DNA from: Parasteatoda lunata
Taxonomy: Eukaryota; Arthropoda; Arachnida; Araneae; Theridiidae
Length of the DNA stretch: 64,000 bases
NCBI GenBank assembly: GCA_949128135.1
Contig: OX421973.1
Location: 91,264,174-91,328,173 of the forward strand
Direction of reading: 5' to 3'
The stretch's first letter is position 1; every line of letters starts with the position of its first letter. Position numbers and translations under genes: made by a program. Below are positions 21,530 through 33,281 of the stretch, piece by piece. Below the pieces are notes generated by a model. It was not told where the DNA came from. It ran no database searches and saw nothing but the letters and a program-made list of their open reading frames with translations.

Positions 21530-21885
21530 CTTCCATTATCTCCTTTTTTTATATGAAAGTTGGCCGTGGCACTTGTATTTTTTTAATAGTTATTGTTATG
21601 ATTAAATGTTATTCTTTTGGTTTCGTATTTCCTATGGAGATGGAAGAAATACTATTGAGTAGAGGGACAGATGGCGTTAAGAGATAATCTGAGATAAAAT
21701 TTTTTTATTCTTTTCCACTCTAGAAGGCTCTTAATTCTCTTTTTCTCCCACCCTTCTTTTATTTTTTTATACACCCTTAAGGTATTTGCGGAAGATATCT
21801 AGTATGATTTTCAGAGTGGTTTTTCTCTTTTGCTAATCTGTTGTTTTTCTATTTTTTTCACTTTTGTCTCTGATATATCTGCACA
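21530..21885. repeat. Duplicated flank of the satellite, copy A
   Basis: Shares a long series of ordered blocks with 28440-28745: GGCCGTGGCA-like, TTCTTTTGGTTTCGTATTTCC, AGATGG-GAAATA, CTAGAAGGCT, CTCCCACCCTT, ATACACCCTTA and a final ACTTTTGTCTCTGAT. The end of the match is the first unit of the 235-bp satellite. Confidence 0.85.
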
Positions 21886-24150
21886 TTGTTTTGACTCAAC
21901 AGATTAAAATAATTTTTTTGTAATCGTTATTCAATTATTAATGTAAAAAAAATTTTTCAATGCTAAATCATTATTAAACTTAAATTATCATACGGCCTGG
22001 GAGACCTAGGTCCAGGGCCCCCCACATTTCTAAGGGTCCCTATATTGTTACAAATAATTCTTTGCGTGTGTTCACTATTGTCTCTGATATATCCACACAT
22101 TGTTTCGAATTAACAGATTAAAATAATTTTTTTTTGTAATCGTCATTCAATCATTAATACACCTTTCTTTTCATTGCAAAATCATTATTTTTCAATGCTG
22201 AATCATTATTAAATTTAAATTATCATAAGGCCTGGGTGACCTGGGCCCAGGGCCCCTACATTTCTTAGGGTCCCTATATTTTTAAAAATAATTCTTTCCG
22301 CGTGTTCACTTTTGTCTCTGATATATCCACACATTGCTTCGACTCAACAGATTAAAATAATTTTTTTTTTGTAATCGTCATTCAATCATTAATACACCTT
22401 TCTTTTCATTGCAAAATCATTATTTTTCAATGCTAAATCATTATAAAATTTAAATTATCATAAGGCCTGGGTGACCTGGGCCCAGGGCCCCTACATTTCT
22501 TAGGGTCCCTATATTTTTAAAAATAATTCTTTCCGTGTGTTCACTTTTGTCTCTGATATATCCACACATTGCTTCGACTCAACAGATTAAAATAATTTTT
22601 ATTTTGTAATCGTCATTCAATCATTAATACACCTTTCTTTTCATTGCAAAATCATTATTTTTCAATGCTAAATCATTATTAAATTTAAATTATCATAAGG
22701 CCTGGGTGACCTGGGCCCAGGGCCCCTACATTTCTTAGGGTCCCTATACTTTTAAAAATAATTCTTTCCGTGTGTTCACTTTTGTCTCTGATATATCCAC
22801 ACATTGCTTCGACTCAACAGATTAAAATAATTTTTTTTTTTGTAATCGTCATCCAATCATTAATACACCTTTCTTTTCATTGCAAAATCATTATTTTTCA
22901 ATGCTAAATCATTATTAAATTTAAATTATCATAAGCCCTGGGTGACCTGGGCCCAGGGCCCCTACGTTTCTTAGGGTCCCTATATTTTTAAAAATAATTC
23001 TTTCCGCGTGTTCTCTTTTGTCTCTGATATATCCACACATTGCTTCGACTCAACAGATTATAATAATTTTTTTTTTGTAATCGTCATTCAATCATTAATA
23101 CACCTTTCTTTTCATTGCAAAATAATTATTATTTTTCAATGCTAAATCATTATTAAATTTAAATTATCATAAGGCCTGGGTGACCTGGGCCCAGGGCCCC
23201 TACATTTCTTAGGGTCCCTATATTTTTAAAAATAATTCTTTCCGCGTGTTCACTTTTGTCTCTGATATATCCACACATTGCTTCGACTCAACAGATTAAA
23301 AAAAAATTTTTTTTGTAATCGTCATTCAATCATTAATACACCTTTCTTTTCATTGCAAAATCATTATTTTTCAATGCTAAATCATTATTAAATTTAAATT
23401 ATCATAAGGCCTGGGTGACCTGGGCCCAGGGCCCCTACATTTCTTAGGGTCCCTATATTTTTAAAAATAATTCTTTCCGCGTGTTCACTTTTGTCTCTGA
23501 TATATCCACACATTGCTTCGACTCAGCAGATTAAAATAATTTTTTTTTTTTGTAATCGTCATTCAATCATTAATACACCTTTCTTTTCATTGCAAAATCA
23601 TTATTTTTCAATGCTAAATCATTATTAAATTTAAATTATCATAAGGCCTGGGTGACCTGGGCCCAGGGTCCCTACATTTCTTAGACTCCCTATATTTTTA
23701 AAAATAATTCTTTCCGCGTGTTCACTTTTGTCTCTGATATATCCACACATTGCTTCGACTCAACAGATTAAAATAATTTTTTTTTTTGTAATCGTCATTC
23801 AATCATTAATACACCTTTCTTTTCATTGCAAAATCATTATTTTTCATCGCTAAATCATTATTAAATTTAAATTATCATAAGGCCTGGGTGACCTGGGCCC
23901 AGGGCCCCTACATTTCTTAGGGTCCCTATATTTTTAAAAATAATTTTTTCCGCGTGTTCACTTTTGTCTCTGATATATCCACACATTGCTTCGACTCAAC
24001 AGATTAAAAAAAACATTTTTTGTAATATTTATACAATCATTAATACACCTTTTTTTCAATGCAAAATCATTATTAAATTTAAATTATCCTAAGGCCTGAG
24101 AGGCCCAGGCCTAGGGCCCTTACATTTCTTAGGGTCATTTCTTAGGGAAA
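21860..24150. repeat. 235-bp satellite, ten tandem copies
   Basis: The block GGCCTGGGTGACCTGGGCCC starts, exactly or as a variant, at 21994, 22229, 22464, 22699, 22935, 23173, 23408, 23645, 23881 and 24093, so the period is 235-238 bp except for a shortened last unit. Units also share CTCTGATATATCCACACATT, GACTCAACAGATTAAAATAA, a variable T tract and AAATTTAAATTATCATAAGG. Inner copies are nearly identical; the first and last are diverged. Each typical unit holds the 12-bp palindrome CCTGGGCCCAGG. Confidence 0.97.
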
Positions 24151-24270
24151 TTAATTTGTAACGACTTATTGTTACAATTAATTTCGTTTTGAGTTTGTCC
24201 TTAGGAATCGTCTATTAAAATAATAAGTGAACAAAAATTGTTATAAATTAAGCTCAAATTTACTAATGTG

Positions 24271-24656
24271 TTTTATTTTATAACCGTCGTTGAATAGCCG
24301 ACCCAATTTTAGGGTTTATACTTATGTTCAACTCCGTAGCCTTGCAATTGTGAACCCAATCCAGAAGACAAGCTAACTCTTGGATCAAGTATTGGGAGAA
24401 ATTTGCCTTCATGGATGACTTGTTTGATGGAACTAACCCGCATTTACGTTACATTGAGAGGAAGACCACGAGAACCTCCCACGGTTAATCTGACAGCAAA
24501 TGGACTCTAACCCATGATCCGTCTACCACTCAGGATATTTAACGATAGCACTGTGGTCGGTGCAAGCCGGATGCGTATTCAGATCGACCAAACATCGCTG
24601 GGATTCGAAACCGGTTCACCTCATTGGAAACGCTGTCCCCTGAGCCATCGCGGCTC
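24271..24656 (-). mobile_element. SINE type 1, full length, with 8-bp target duplication
   Basis: Read on the minus strand, it begins GAGCCGCGATGGCTCAGGGG (A box), continues with a B-box-like GGTTTCGAATCCC, and runs through the complete body and tail to TATAAAATAAAA. ACTAATGT flanks it at 24262-24269 and 24659-24666, the duplication expected of target-primed integration. At about 386 bp it defines the element's ends better than any other copy here. Part of the region after the A box is shortened. Confidence 0.95.
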
Positions 24657-24666
24657 TAACTAATGT

Positions 24667-25126
24667 ATTGTAATTTACTCATGTAATAAATAATTTTAAG
24701 GCTCTTCATACATAAGCAACATGTAAATTGTTTAAAAACTGTGGCCAAGGGGGATATCCTTGATAACTCTGTGCCTAGGGCTTCCACATTTCTTGATCAG
24801 ACACTTATTCTGTATAAACAATAGTGTTGGATTCATATATCAAAACAAAAATTCTCATCATGCTCTATTCTTATAGGTGAAAAGTCGCCAAGCTTCTAAT
24901 GAAATTCTCGATTACTTCGCTTCGAATTCATCTTGGACACGTGAAACTTCTGTAAGGTAGATAAAACTTTTTTCGCCAAAATATCAAAGAGATCACCAAA
25001 GTGGTAGCCAAATTGGAGATGGTTATACAGTCGATGAGAGTGCCTTTTCTTTGCTTGTAAGTTTTTATTGTATGTTATTAAGATACATAAAGTCACCAAG
25101 CTAAAATTACCGTTCTCGAGGAAATG
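24667..25126. other. No feature recognised
   Basis: Unassigned sequence with short spurious frames. Confidence 0.4.
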
Positions 25127-25275
25127 TTAAAGAAAAAATAAAAACAGCAGCGGTCGCCATACAACGCATGCAATGACGATGCATGCACACTGTTTATTAT
25201 TAGTCTTGAACACAGTTGAAAAATGCGTGGACGCCATCAAATCCAAACCAAGACCCATTTTACCAATGGGTAAAA
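25127..25275. repeat. Dispersed repeat family 2, copy A
   Basis: AACAGCAGCGGTCGC, ACGCATGCAATGA, CTTGAACACAGTTGAAAA, GTGGACGCCAT and CCCATTTTACCAATGGGTAA recur in order at 28094-28235. Both copies lie beside Helitron-like sequence, but on opposite sides of it, so they may be a separate element. The similar reverse-strand peptides (ending LPIGKMG-like) are repeat artefacts. Confidence 0.8.
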
Positions 25276-25587
25276 AAAAAACAAAAATCAACAAAAAAGT
25301 TGTGATCGCCTTATTACGATCACTGGTTTCCCATTGGTCAAATGCTTTTTCTTTCTGAATGGACTCTGTTAAAATCCACAACATTTCACATCATGGGTTG
25401 CAAAAACTGTCTCAATTAATGTTTGTCGTCGGATTGATTTTCATATCCTGTTTATGTAAGTGTTTCGAGATGTCACAAAATACTTTTCCTTCGTCAGCAT
25501 TCATATTTATATTAAAATCACCGTCAAGCCAGTAATTATACGTTAATAATAAAAGAATATAAAAATACTTTAAATTATTATTATGTA

Positions 25588-26090
25588 CTAGGGGGCTAAA
25601 CCCCCTGTTCGCTGCCGCTCACCAACCCCGATGATTGCTTCGCAATAATTGTCTTTTCTTGACAGAAAACAGTTTTTCTACATAAGTTAATATTATTAAT
25701 TTAACATATATGTACTAAAAGGAATTCTGTTTGCTTACTCTTGTGCCTCTACTTCCCAAGTCCAAATATTACTATTTATTGGTATTATAAACATTTGGAT
25801 CTCTTGATGAACGGAAGTGATTTTTCGAAGTAATCATTTTTTAAAATAACATTTATATTCTTATAACATTATATTGTTCAAACAAATTTGAGTTCACAAC
25901 CATAATTTAATATTCTCGCTAATAATAGCAGTACTGGAAAATAAGTTTAAATTAGGGATACAAAAATATTTAAAGAAAAACAATTCGCGATCGCAACACT
26001 CGATACGCCATCTAGCGGGAGACTGTAAATATCGGGCATTAGTTCCCACATAACCATTGGCAATGACGGACGCCATTTTCTTAGCAGCAA
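25588..26090 (-). mobile_element. Helitron-like element, 3' hairpin end on the left
   Basis: On the minus strand the end is AGGGGGTTTAGCCCCCT overlapping CTAG, followed by TACATA. Inside lie GGTTGGTGAGCGGCAGCGAA and GATTGCTTCGCAATAATTG-related words. Bases 25600-25975 are the reverse complement of 58925-59310 with few differences. The 5' part differs from the other copy: a CGCGATCGCAACAC and CGCCATCTAGCGGG stretch replaces the sequence found there. No Rep/helicase. The 5' boundary is approximate. Confidence 0.65.
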
Positions 26091-27839
26091 ATAGGAAGCA
26101 AAATTTCCCTAAAGAAAAGGTAAAACTTCTTGAAAAAACTAATCAGAACACGCCAAACATTGAAGCAGAACACGCCAAGCATTTGAAGAACAACTTCTCA
26201 ATAATTTTTACCTTTCTATTACCAACAACATAACATGATTTCATGATCACTTGCTGTTTCAGATGTGTGTATTGCGGTAAAATAATTTTTCTGTCTTCAA
26301 TTCATTACAAATTAAAATGAAGTCAACATTGCTTTCGTCATTCCTATGAATTAAGTGAATTCAGAACTGTATTAGTTATAGAATATTCTTCTTCTTCATA
26401 GAAATGTATATATTTCTGTATTTACATAATTCAGAAAACAACAATAAAGAATAATCCGAATTACTTGAAAAAGTATCTTTTGTGCTGATTATAAATAAAT
26501 TTTTTATCGTTTTCTTGGTAAGTGTTTTTTAGTTTTGAAAGAATTTCAACTAGAATTCAGCTATTTTAAGCTACATATTAAAATTCATATCGAGATCTTA
26601 CAATTATAAAATTTTGATGTGTGGTATGTTACCTAAAAGTAATGAAGGGATAAACTATGTATATGTTATTTGAGAATAAAGTTTTCAAACAAAGAACATA
26701 TCATTTTGGAATTCTCCGGACTTATAAATCAGGTAAGTGTTATGATTTTTATTATAAAAAATTTGCTTGTAAATAATTTTTTTTCGTACTTGATGATCGT
26801 TCTCTACAAAATGTTTTTTTTTACGTCTGATTAAATACTATAAGAATTAAAAAAAAAAAACAATACGAAAGTTTTATTGAAAAATGAGGAATTTTTAAAA
26901 TCATTTTTATCCTAAGAATTCTTTATTTTACGCTTTTTAGTTTATAATTTTTTGATAAAATTGTTGTCAAAATACTTTTTTTGAAAAATTAAATGGTATT
27001 AAATTATGTGTTTATGTATACTTCTTGCATATTCTAATATTTGAAGTAATATGATTCAGAAAAGTATAGAAGAAAAATTCGGTACTTACGTATTAACCAC
27101 AGTTACAGATTTGGCAGATTTTTAGTGCCGCCAATCTACACTTAAAATTTTTGGAAAAAATCTTAAAATGAAACACTTTATTTAAAATCAAAGTAGTCAA
27201 TTGGATTTTGGTGGAAAATGGGCCAATATAGAGTTTAGCATAGATTCAAAACAAACTTTTCTCTCACCTGATTCTATAGCCATTATGAACTCTAATAAAT
27301 AAGATTCCAAATGAAATAACATCTCCGAAACGGAAGTTTACTAAGATAAAGTTTCATGTTATGGACATTGGTACATTTTCGTTATATTTCACTCCATAAG
27401 ATATTTCGCTCCTAAAAAAATAAAATTGCATCTTGTTTTGTTTTTGGCAAGTCCCAAAGACGCATTTTCGTTACACTAAAAAATGGCGACAAAAAAAGAA
27501 TGGTTCTTTTTTTTTCTTTTTGTTTCGTAAGCATTCTTTATTTTACGTTAAAATTTAAATGGGCCTTTCATGTTATACCATTAAATTTAGTAAAACTATT
27601 TCTCAGGCATTAGGTTTGAACTCTTATATACCTATTTTTTTCTCTTTATTTACAAATATTTTTCCGATGTGTTCTGGATGTTCCTTCTCTAAAAAAAAAG
27701 TGATACCATTTTGTTTTCATTTGCATAAGAAAGAAAACAAACATTTTTCTTTTTTAAATTTAATCAGCCACAATAAAGATGGAACGTTACAATGCTACAT
27801 GCTACATTAAAGACGTCTCCAGTGTAACTGAATGACTGT
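26091..27839. other. Unassigned AT-rich stretch
   Basis: No repeat boundary or gene was recognised. Two CAGAACACGCCAA words occur 29 bp apart at about 26145-26185. A strong donor-like CAGGTAAGTG is at 26730-26739, without a convincing upstream exon. Confidence 0.4.
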
Positions 27840-28057
27840 TCATATGGAAATCGCAGGGATTCGGCACATACAACAACGCCCCCTATAGTTCGTTGCGATC
27901 GCGAATACCTTTACGACTATTATTAATTTTATGCTGATGACAACCAAAACAATATTTAAATGAATGAGGAAAAACTGGATCCTATCACGTGATTTCGCGG
28001 CCAATAAAAACTCACGAAATTGCGACACCATCATTAGATTTTTATATATAGTAAGAA
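27840..28057 (-). mobile_element. Helitron-like element, 5' portion
   Basis: Reverse-complemented, TACTATATATAAAAATCTAA followed by TTTTTATTGGCC, ATCACGTGATAGGATCCAGT and CATCAGCATAAAATTAA matches the start of the copy at 58766. It then runs into a GCGATCGC stretch like that in the 25588 copy. The hairpin end is missing. The 145-codon minus frame that crosses this and the adjacent repeat is not considered a gene. Confidence 0.6.
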
Positions 28058-28240
28058 ATACATTAAAAATGCCTGCTCGTGAAAATAAAAAGAAAAACAG
28101 CAGCGGTCGCGATATCAACGCATGCAATGATGGCGCATGCGTACTGTTTACTATTACTCTTGAACATAGTTGAAAAGTGTGTGGACGCCATGAAATCAAA
28201 CCAATGCCCATTTTGCCAATAGGTAAAGCAGATTCGTTGT
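28058..28240. repeat. Dispersed repeat family 2, copy B
   Basis: Partner of 25127-25275 in the same orientation, with close sequence similarity from AACAGCAGCGGTCGC to CCCATTTTGCCAATAGGTAA. Confidence 0.8.
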
Positions 28241-28439
28241 TTTCAGCCAAACATATTGAAGAAAGACCTATTTTCATCTAACATACACTTTTCATGTACT
28301 ACTTAGTCATTCATTAATCGTCAACCAACATAGCCAAACTATAAATAGGTTATCGCTTGGTTGTTACGTTTAAAACTAGGTCTACACTAGAATTTTAATT
28401 AACCGCCAGCTTGAAAACATCAAAATTTTGATATTCTCT

Positions 28440-28745
28440 ATTTGTTTTTTATATGCAAATGGGTCGTGACCGTGGCAATTTTTTAATAACTATTGTTTTG
28501 ATAAAATGTTTTTCTTTTGGTTTCGTGTTTCCTATGAAGATGGGGGAAATAGTATAAAGTCGAAGGACAGAGAATGATCTGAGGTTTATTATTATTATTA
28601 TTATTTTCCAAACTAGAAGGCTTTTAATACTCTTCCCTCCCACCCTTTTATTTTTATACACCCTTATGCTATTTGCAGAAGTTAGAATATCCAATTTTCG
28701 AAGTGTTTCGTTTGTTTGTGTTTACTTTTATCTCTGATTACAAAA
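28440..28745. repeat. Duplicated flank of the satellite, copy B
   Basis: Partner of 21530-21885. It contains a short TTA/ATT trinucleotide run (28586-28604) where copy A has a T-rich stretch. It ends in a single ACTTTTATCTCTGAT word and no satellite array follows. Confidence 0.85.
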
Positions 28746-29819
28746 TAACTTACAAGATTATTAAAAAAAATTTATGCCAAAGACTTATGATTAATAAAAG
28801 TTGAAAAATCTTTTTATTTTGAATTATTGTTTGCAACGTTAAATCATTTCTACGAGAAAATATTGTTGCTATTACATAGACATAGAGAAACAGTGACACT
28901 GCTGTGTTGAAAATTATTGGTGCATATTTACACCATAATATCTATCGTACTAATTTTTGCTTCTTTAATAATGAACTTCTAGTCTGAATGGTAGGTAGAT
29001 TATCTAGGGCCAAGGTTCACTTTTCCTAGCTTAAGGTGTTTAATCGGGGTTTTTTTCTTTGATCAGATCTTGGGGAATCGAATGTAATTTTCTTGGTGGT
29101 GTTGAAGTCAAGAAAATTCCCGTGTGGTTAGGGAGCATCAACCGTGAATCTCTGACTATCACGAGCAACCCACTAGTGAAACGTTAACTATTAAAACAAA
29201 TTAAATAGATAAGAAGCTAAGTTGCACAATATTACCATGCAAGTAATTTATAACATGCATGGATAATTCTTACATTTGTTGCTGTTTTTGTCAGTTTGGG
29301 ATTATGTAACTGCATTTTTCTACTATATTTAACATATTGTGACTTGTTAACCCGTACATCGTACACATTTGCTAAAACCGCAATAAGGTGCCAAGTTTAA
29401 CCCCATTATCGTGTAAGTTAATCCTTCTTAGGCTAGATTATAAGATACTATTGATCAATTTCAACGGAAATCTGGATTAACACCTCTATAGGAAATTGAA
29501 GCAAATTTTAAAAGTATCATGGTTCTAAGCACCTCAACTTACGGCTCAACGTTTTACCTTTTTTCTTCAATGTAGAATGAATCAAACCAAAAATGCATTT
29601 GTAGCAATTAGAAAGTGATAAGATTTAGTATCGCTTTTTTTGAACGTATTAAAATTGATTTGAGATATTTTTCAATAGTATTTTTCTTACACATTATTTT
29701 TTTTTTCATTTTTCTTTCACAATTTTGAAATGAAATATACCTCAAAAACTATAAAAGATTTGCATTAAATTTGAAATTGAAGGTACATATAAATATTTCT
29801 CGAGAAATATTTTGTAAGG
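28746..29819. other. No feature recognised
   Basis: Unassigned. Slightly GC-richer near 28990-29170 but with no exon-like frame. Confidence 0.4.
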
Positions 29820-29838
29820 AAAATATATATATATATTG
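29820..29838. repeat. (TA)n microsatellite, short
   Basis: A run of about eight TA dinucleotides. Confidence 0.8.
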
Positions 29839-30017
29839 ATTTATTTGTAAAACTTTTTAAATAAAATAAGAAATACTTGATTTTATGTTAAGAATTCTTT
29901 ATAAACAAAATGAAATACTAACAGCAATAAAATCTAAAAGTAAATTAAGATATTTATATTTTTATTAGAATGAAATCTAAATTTTTGCATTAAATGTCAA
30001 ATTCTTATTATTCAAAC

Positions 30018-30115
30018 TTCTTTAGTATATTTAGTATAAACTTTTTAGTATTAGTATATTTATTATTTAGTATATATAATAGTATTTAGTATAAATTTTT
30101 TTAGTATAGTTTAAT
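30018..30115. repeat. TTTAGTATA-type short repeat
   Basis: TTTAGTATA and TTAGTATA words occur about seven times in under 100 bp with irregular spacing. Confidence 0.75.
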
Positions 30116-30769
30116 GAAACAGCTTAAAATTTTCCTAATAATGCATTATTTTTTTTAAATCACAATTACTATATATTAAGCTTACTGTGTAAATAGAACA
30201 TGTAAAGAAAAAAAATTGTCAACAAATGCGAATACCACCATAAGCAAGAAAATAAAAATATATTTAAAAAAAAGTTATATACCCTTATACCGTTGAAATA
30301 CCATCGAGCACTCAAGAGATATAACTGCATTTTGGAAGCGTTCCTATCAAAAATAAGAATACCAATGTATGGGAATGGAAGCTGAGAATAGATAGTAGAA
30401 GTAGAATAAAGCTATCTCTTGGCAAAGCTCTTTTCTATCTAGGTTTCCTTTTCGGTTTTGAAAGCATCGTTCACAAATTTACGACGCTTTTCTTTATTTA
30501 AGTGTTTTTCGGATAAAAAGAATATACTGGATCTGGAGTATTCGCTACTTCATTTTTGCTCAGTTTTTTGCCTTTAAATGCATAACCTTATTTTGCTTTT
30601 TTCCTCGATAAAATGGAACTAAATGTTTTGGTTAAATCCTTATGAATGAAAGAGTTTTTAACAAATAACTAAATGTTACAGGTGAACATTTAGTCATTCA
30701 ATTCCGAAAAACTTTATTACCTTATAGTAATTTTCTTTTTTAACTACAGAGTCAGATCTTTGCTTACTC
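30116..30769. other. No feature recognised
   Basis: AT-rich with a moderately complex stretch at 30290-30560; no gene structure. Confidence 0.4.
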
Positions 30770-31880
30770 CTTAGATTAGATTATGTGTATAATTGAGAAA
30801 AGTTTTAAAAAAATTAGTTGCTGTTGGAATAATCCTAAGAAATTATGCTAACATCTAGATAAATAAAGACACATGCATTCTTACACCTAAGAGTAAAATA
30901 TATTTACCATTGAGAAAGATAACCAATTAGCTGTTGTATATTTTTACCTTTAAAAAAATATTAACATCTAAATGAAATGCATTTATATACATATTTTCTT
31001 TCTTCAAAAAAAATTATTTATACTATTGAGAAGTCTAACAAATTAGGTGTTGTACGTTTTAATCCTAAAAAAAGTATAGTAACATCTAAAAGTATTTAGA
31101 TAGATATATTCTCACTCCTAAGAGTAAAGTATGTGTACTTTTAAGAAAGATAACCGATTGGTTGTTGTACGTTTCAACTCTGAAAAAAGTATACTAACAT
31201 CTAAAAGTATTTAGATAGATATATTCTCACTCCTAAGAGTAAAGTATGTGTACTTTTAAGAAAGATAACCGATTGGTTGTTGTACGTTTCAACTCTGAAA
31301 AAAGTATACTAACATCTAAAAGTATTTAGATAGATATATTCTCATTCCTAAGAGTAAAGTATGTGTACTATTGAGAAAGATAACCGATTGGTTGTTGTAC
31401 GTTTCAACCCTGAAAAAAGTATACTAACATCTAAAAGTATTTAGATAGATATATTCTCACTCCTAAGAGTAAAGTATGTGTACTATTGAGAAAGATAATC
31501 GATTGGTTATTGTACTTTTTAACTTCTAAAAAAGTAAAGAAGCCTCTAAAAGTATTTAGATAGATATATTATCACTCCTAAGAGTAGATTGTGTGTGCTA
31601 TTGAGAAAGCTAACCGATTTGTTGTTGCAAGTTTTAACCCTAAAAAGGTATACTAATGTCTAAATGTATATAGATAGATATATCCTCACTCTTGAGAATA
31701 GATCATGTGTACTATTGAAAAAGATAACCGATTGGTTGTTGTAAACTTTAAACCTAAAAAACGTATACTAACATCGGAATATATTGAGATAAATATATTC
31801 TTTCTCCTAAGAAAAGATTTTACATACCATAAAAAAGATTATCAATAGGTTTTTGAGTATTATAATCCGGAAAAGGCCGA
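30770..31880. repeat. 115-bp tandem array, about nine copies
   Basis: AACATCTAAAAGTATTTAGA begins units at 31081, 31196, 31311 and 31426, exactly 115 bp apart. These carry the near-identical blocks ATATTCTCACTCCTAAGAGT, AAAGTATGTGTACT and GATAACCGATTGGTTGTTGT. Flanking units (from 30780, and at about 31541, 31657 and 31771) are increasingly diverged. This core-homogenised, edge-decayed pattern is typical of unequal exchange. Confidence 0.95.
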
Positions 31881-32705
31881 TTTTTTATCACCTGAAAGCA
31901 AATTACTAAGGTATTAACACATTTTTACCAAAATTTTTTTACTACTGTAATTCAGACAACTGTCTTTATATTCGTAAGCAGATTCATTTTCTTTGTATCG
32001 CACATGATGAAGTTATAAGAGTCTATCACTGTAATATAAATTCCATATGTATTTTCTGAAAATACAAATATTTTTGTAAGCTTTTCCACCGAACTTTTCA
32101 CCTTCCCTTCTCTCCCTCTCTCCAATCCAATCCCAAATCATTCAATTTTATCACTTATTCATTTATTTGTCATTTCACTGATTTAGCGAGTCGCTCATTC
32201 ATTCACCAACTCTCTAATTAAATCACACACGAATTCATTTACTCACTAAAGAACTTTCAGAAGAACTTCACCCACTTTAGTCAGTAGTACACTAATTAAG
32301 TTCTTGATCACAACACTTCTGGTTAAACGTACATATCCTAAATTTCTTTAATGAAGAACTCATTTGGTCACCATTGTTTTTATTGAAGAAAAAAAATATT
32401 AAAACATAAATAAATAACTCTCAAAATGTTTGGCCGTAAAAAGTATTAAAACTAAAATAATGTTAAAGTTCTATTTCAATGTTGGAAAAAAAAATTGACA
32501 AAAGTAGTTTTTACCTACAAAAGCGGCATTAAGAAACACAAATGTGCTACATTTGTATTACATTATGAAAATGAAGCAAGAATCAACAAATATTTGATTG
32601 ATGAGACAATGTAATACTTAAAACAGTTTTGTTGTACTTTGTTTTGTTAAAAAAAAAAAAACACAAAATGGAGTTTTTAATTGCTTTATTTCACTTTAAT
32701 ATTCA
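31881..32705. other. No gene; degenerate CATT/CACT simple repeat
   Basis: At 32100-32260 there is a C/T-rich stretch with CATTCATTCAC-like words, similar to 10741-10795. The rest is AT-rich. Confidence 0.5.
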
Positions 32706-33182
32706 CACTGAGAAAAAAAGTCTTGTCAAAACTATCAGAATATGATAAAATTTACCTCGTTTCTGGCTTTATGAGAACGCCTAAAAAATTTATAATTTTT
32801 ACAGAAGAGCTTTGGTAGTAATTTTAGTAAATTTTGGTAGTAATTTTGGTTTAAGTAAAATTACCAATAAAATATGGTTTTATAATCTGTAATAAAATTT
32901 GGTAAATGAGGGTAAATTTGGTTATTTCATCATGATACCTAAAAGCATGGCATAAATACCATTTATTCGGTTAAATTTACTTTTCAGTTTTGTATTTTTT
33001 TACTAAATGTCTGGTAATGAGAGCTATAATTTTGAAAAAAAAAAATTACGGTTAACCTTTATCGTACGAACGAAAAAACTATAATTAAATCGTTTAAATA
33101 CCGTATATTTTGGATTTAATAACCTGATTTATTGGTTTTTTTTTTTTTTTACCATAAATAAAACTAGAATTTTTCTTCTGTG
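32706..33182 (+). mobile_element. MITE-like element, 477 bp (uninterrupted copy)
   Basis: Starts CACTGAGAAAAAAAG and ends TTTTTCTTCTGTG, giving short imperfect inverted termini. The interior is AT-rich with GGTAGTAATTTTAGTAAATT, TTCAGTTTTGTATTTTTTTA and no coding capacity. The partner copy at 1937-2792 in opposite orientation confirms that this is a dispersed element. No target duplication was established, so the superfamily is open. Confidence 0.65.
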
Positions 33183-33242
33183 TATTTCATCTTTTTTTAA
33201 AAAAATTCATTATACAAATTAAAAACGCATACTTAAATTTTA

Positions 33243-33243
<1 letters not shown>

Positions 33244-33279
<36 letters not shown>
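33244..33279. repeat. Poly-A tract, 36 bp
   Basis: Thirty-six consecutive A. It may be the A-tail of a retroposed sequence, but I cannot identify a body upstream. Confidence 0.95.

Positions 33280-33281
<2 letters not shown>

Noticed and set aside
21860..24150. CRISPR-like array
   Set aside because: Units are direct 235-bp repeats with no short repeat/unique spacer alternation, and the context is eukaryotic; it is a satellite.
26701..26760. Exon end at the strong donor CAGGTAAGTG
   Set aside because: There is no open frame or acceptor of quality immediately upstream; a single donor consensus is expected by chance in 64 kb.
27840..28277. 145-codon minus-strand frame, the longest in the window
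   Set aside because: It crosses two repeat families, and parts of its peptide recur at 25127-25384 and 58824-59012, following repeat homology rather than a conserved protein. Composition is hydrophobic and AT-driven.
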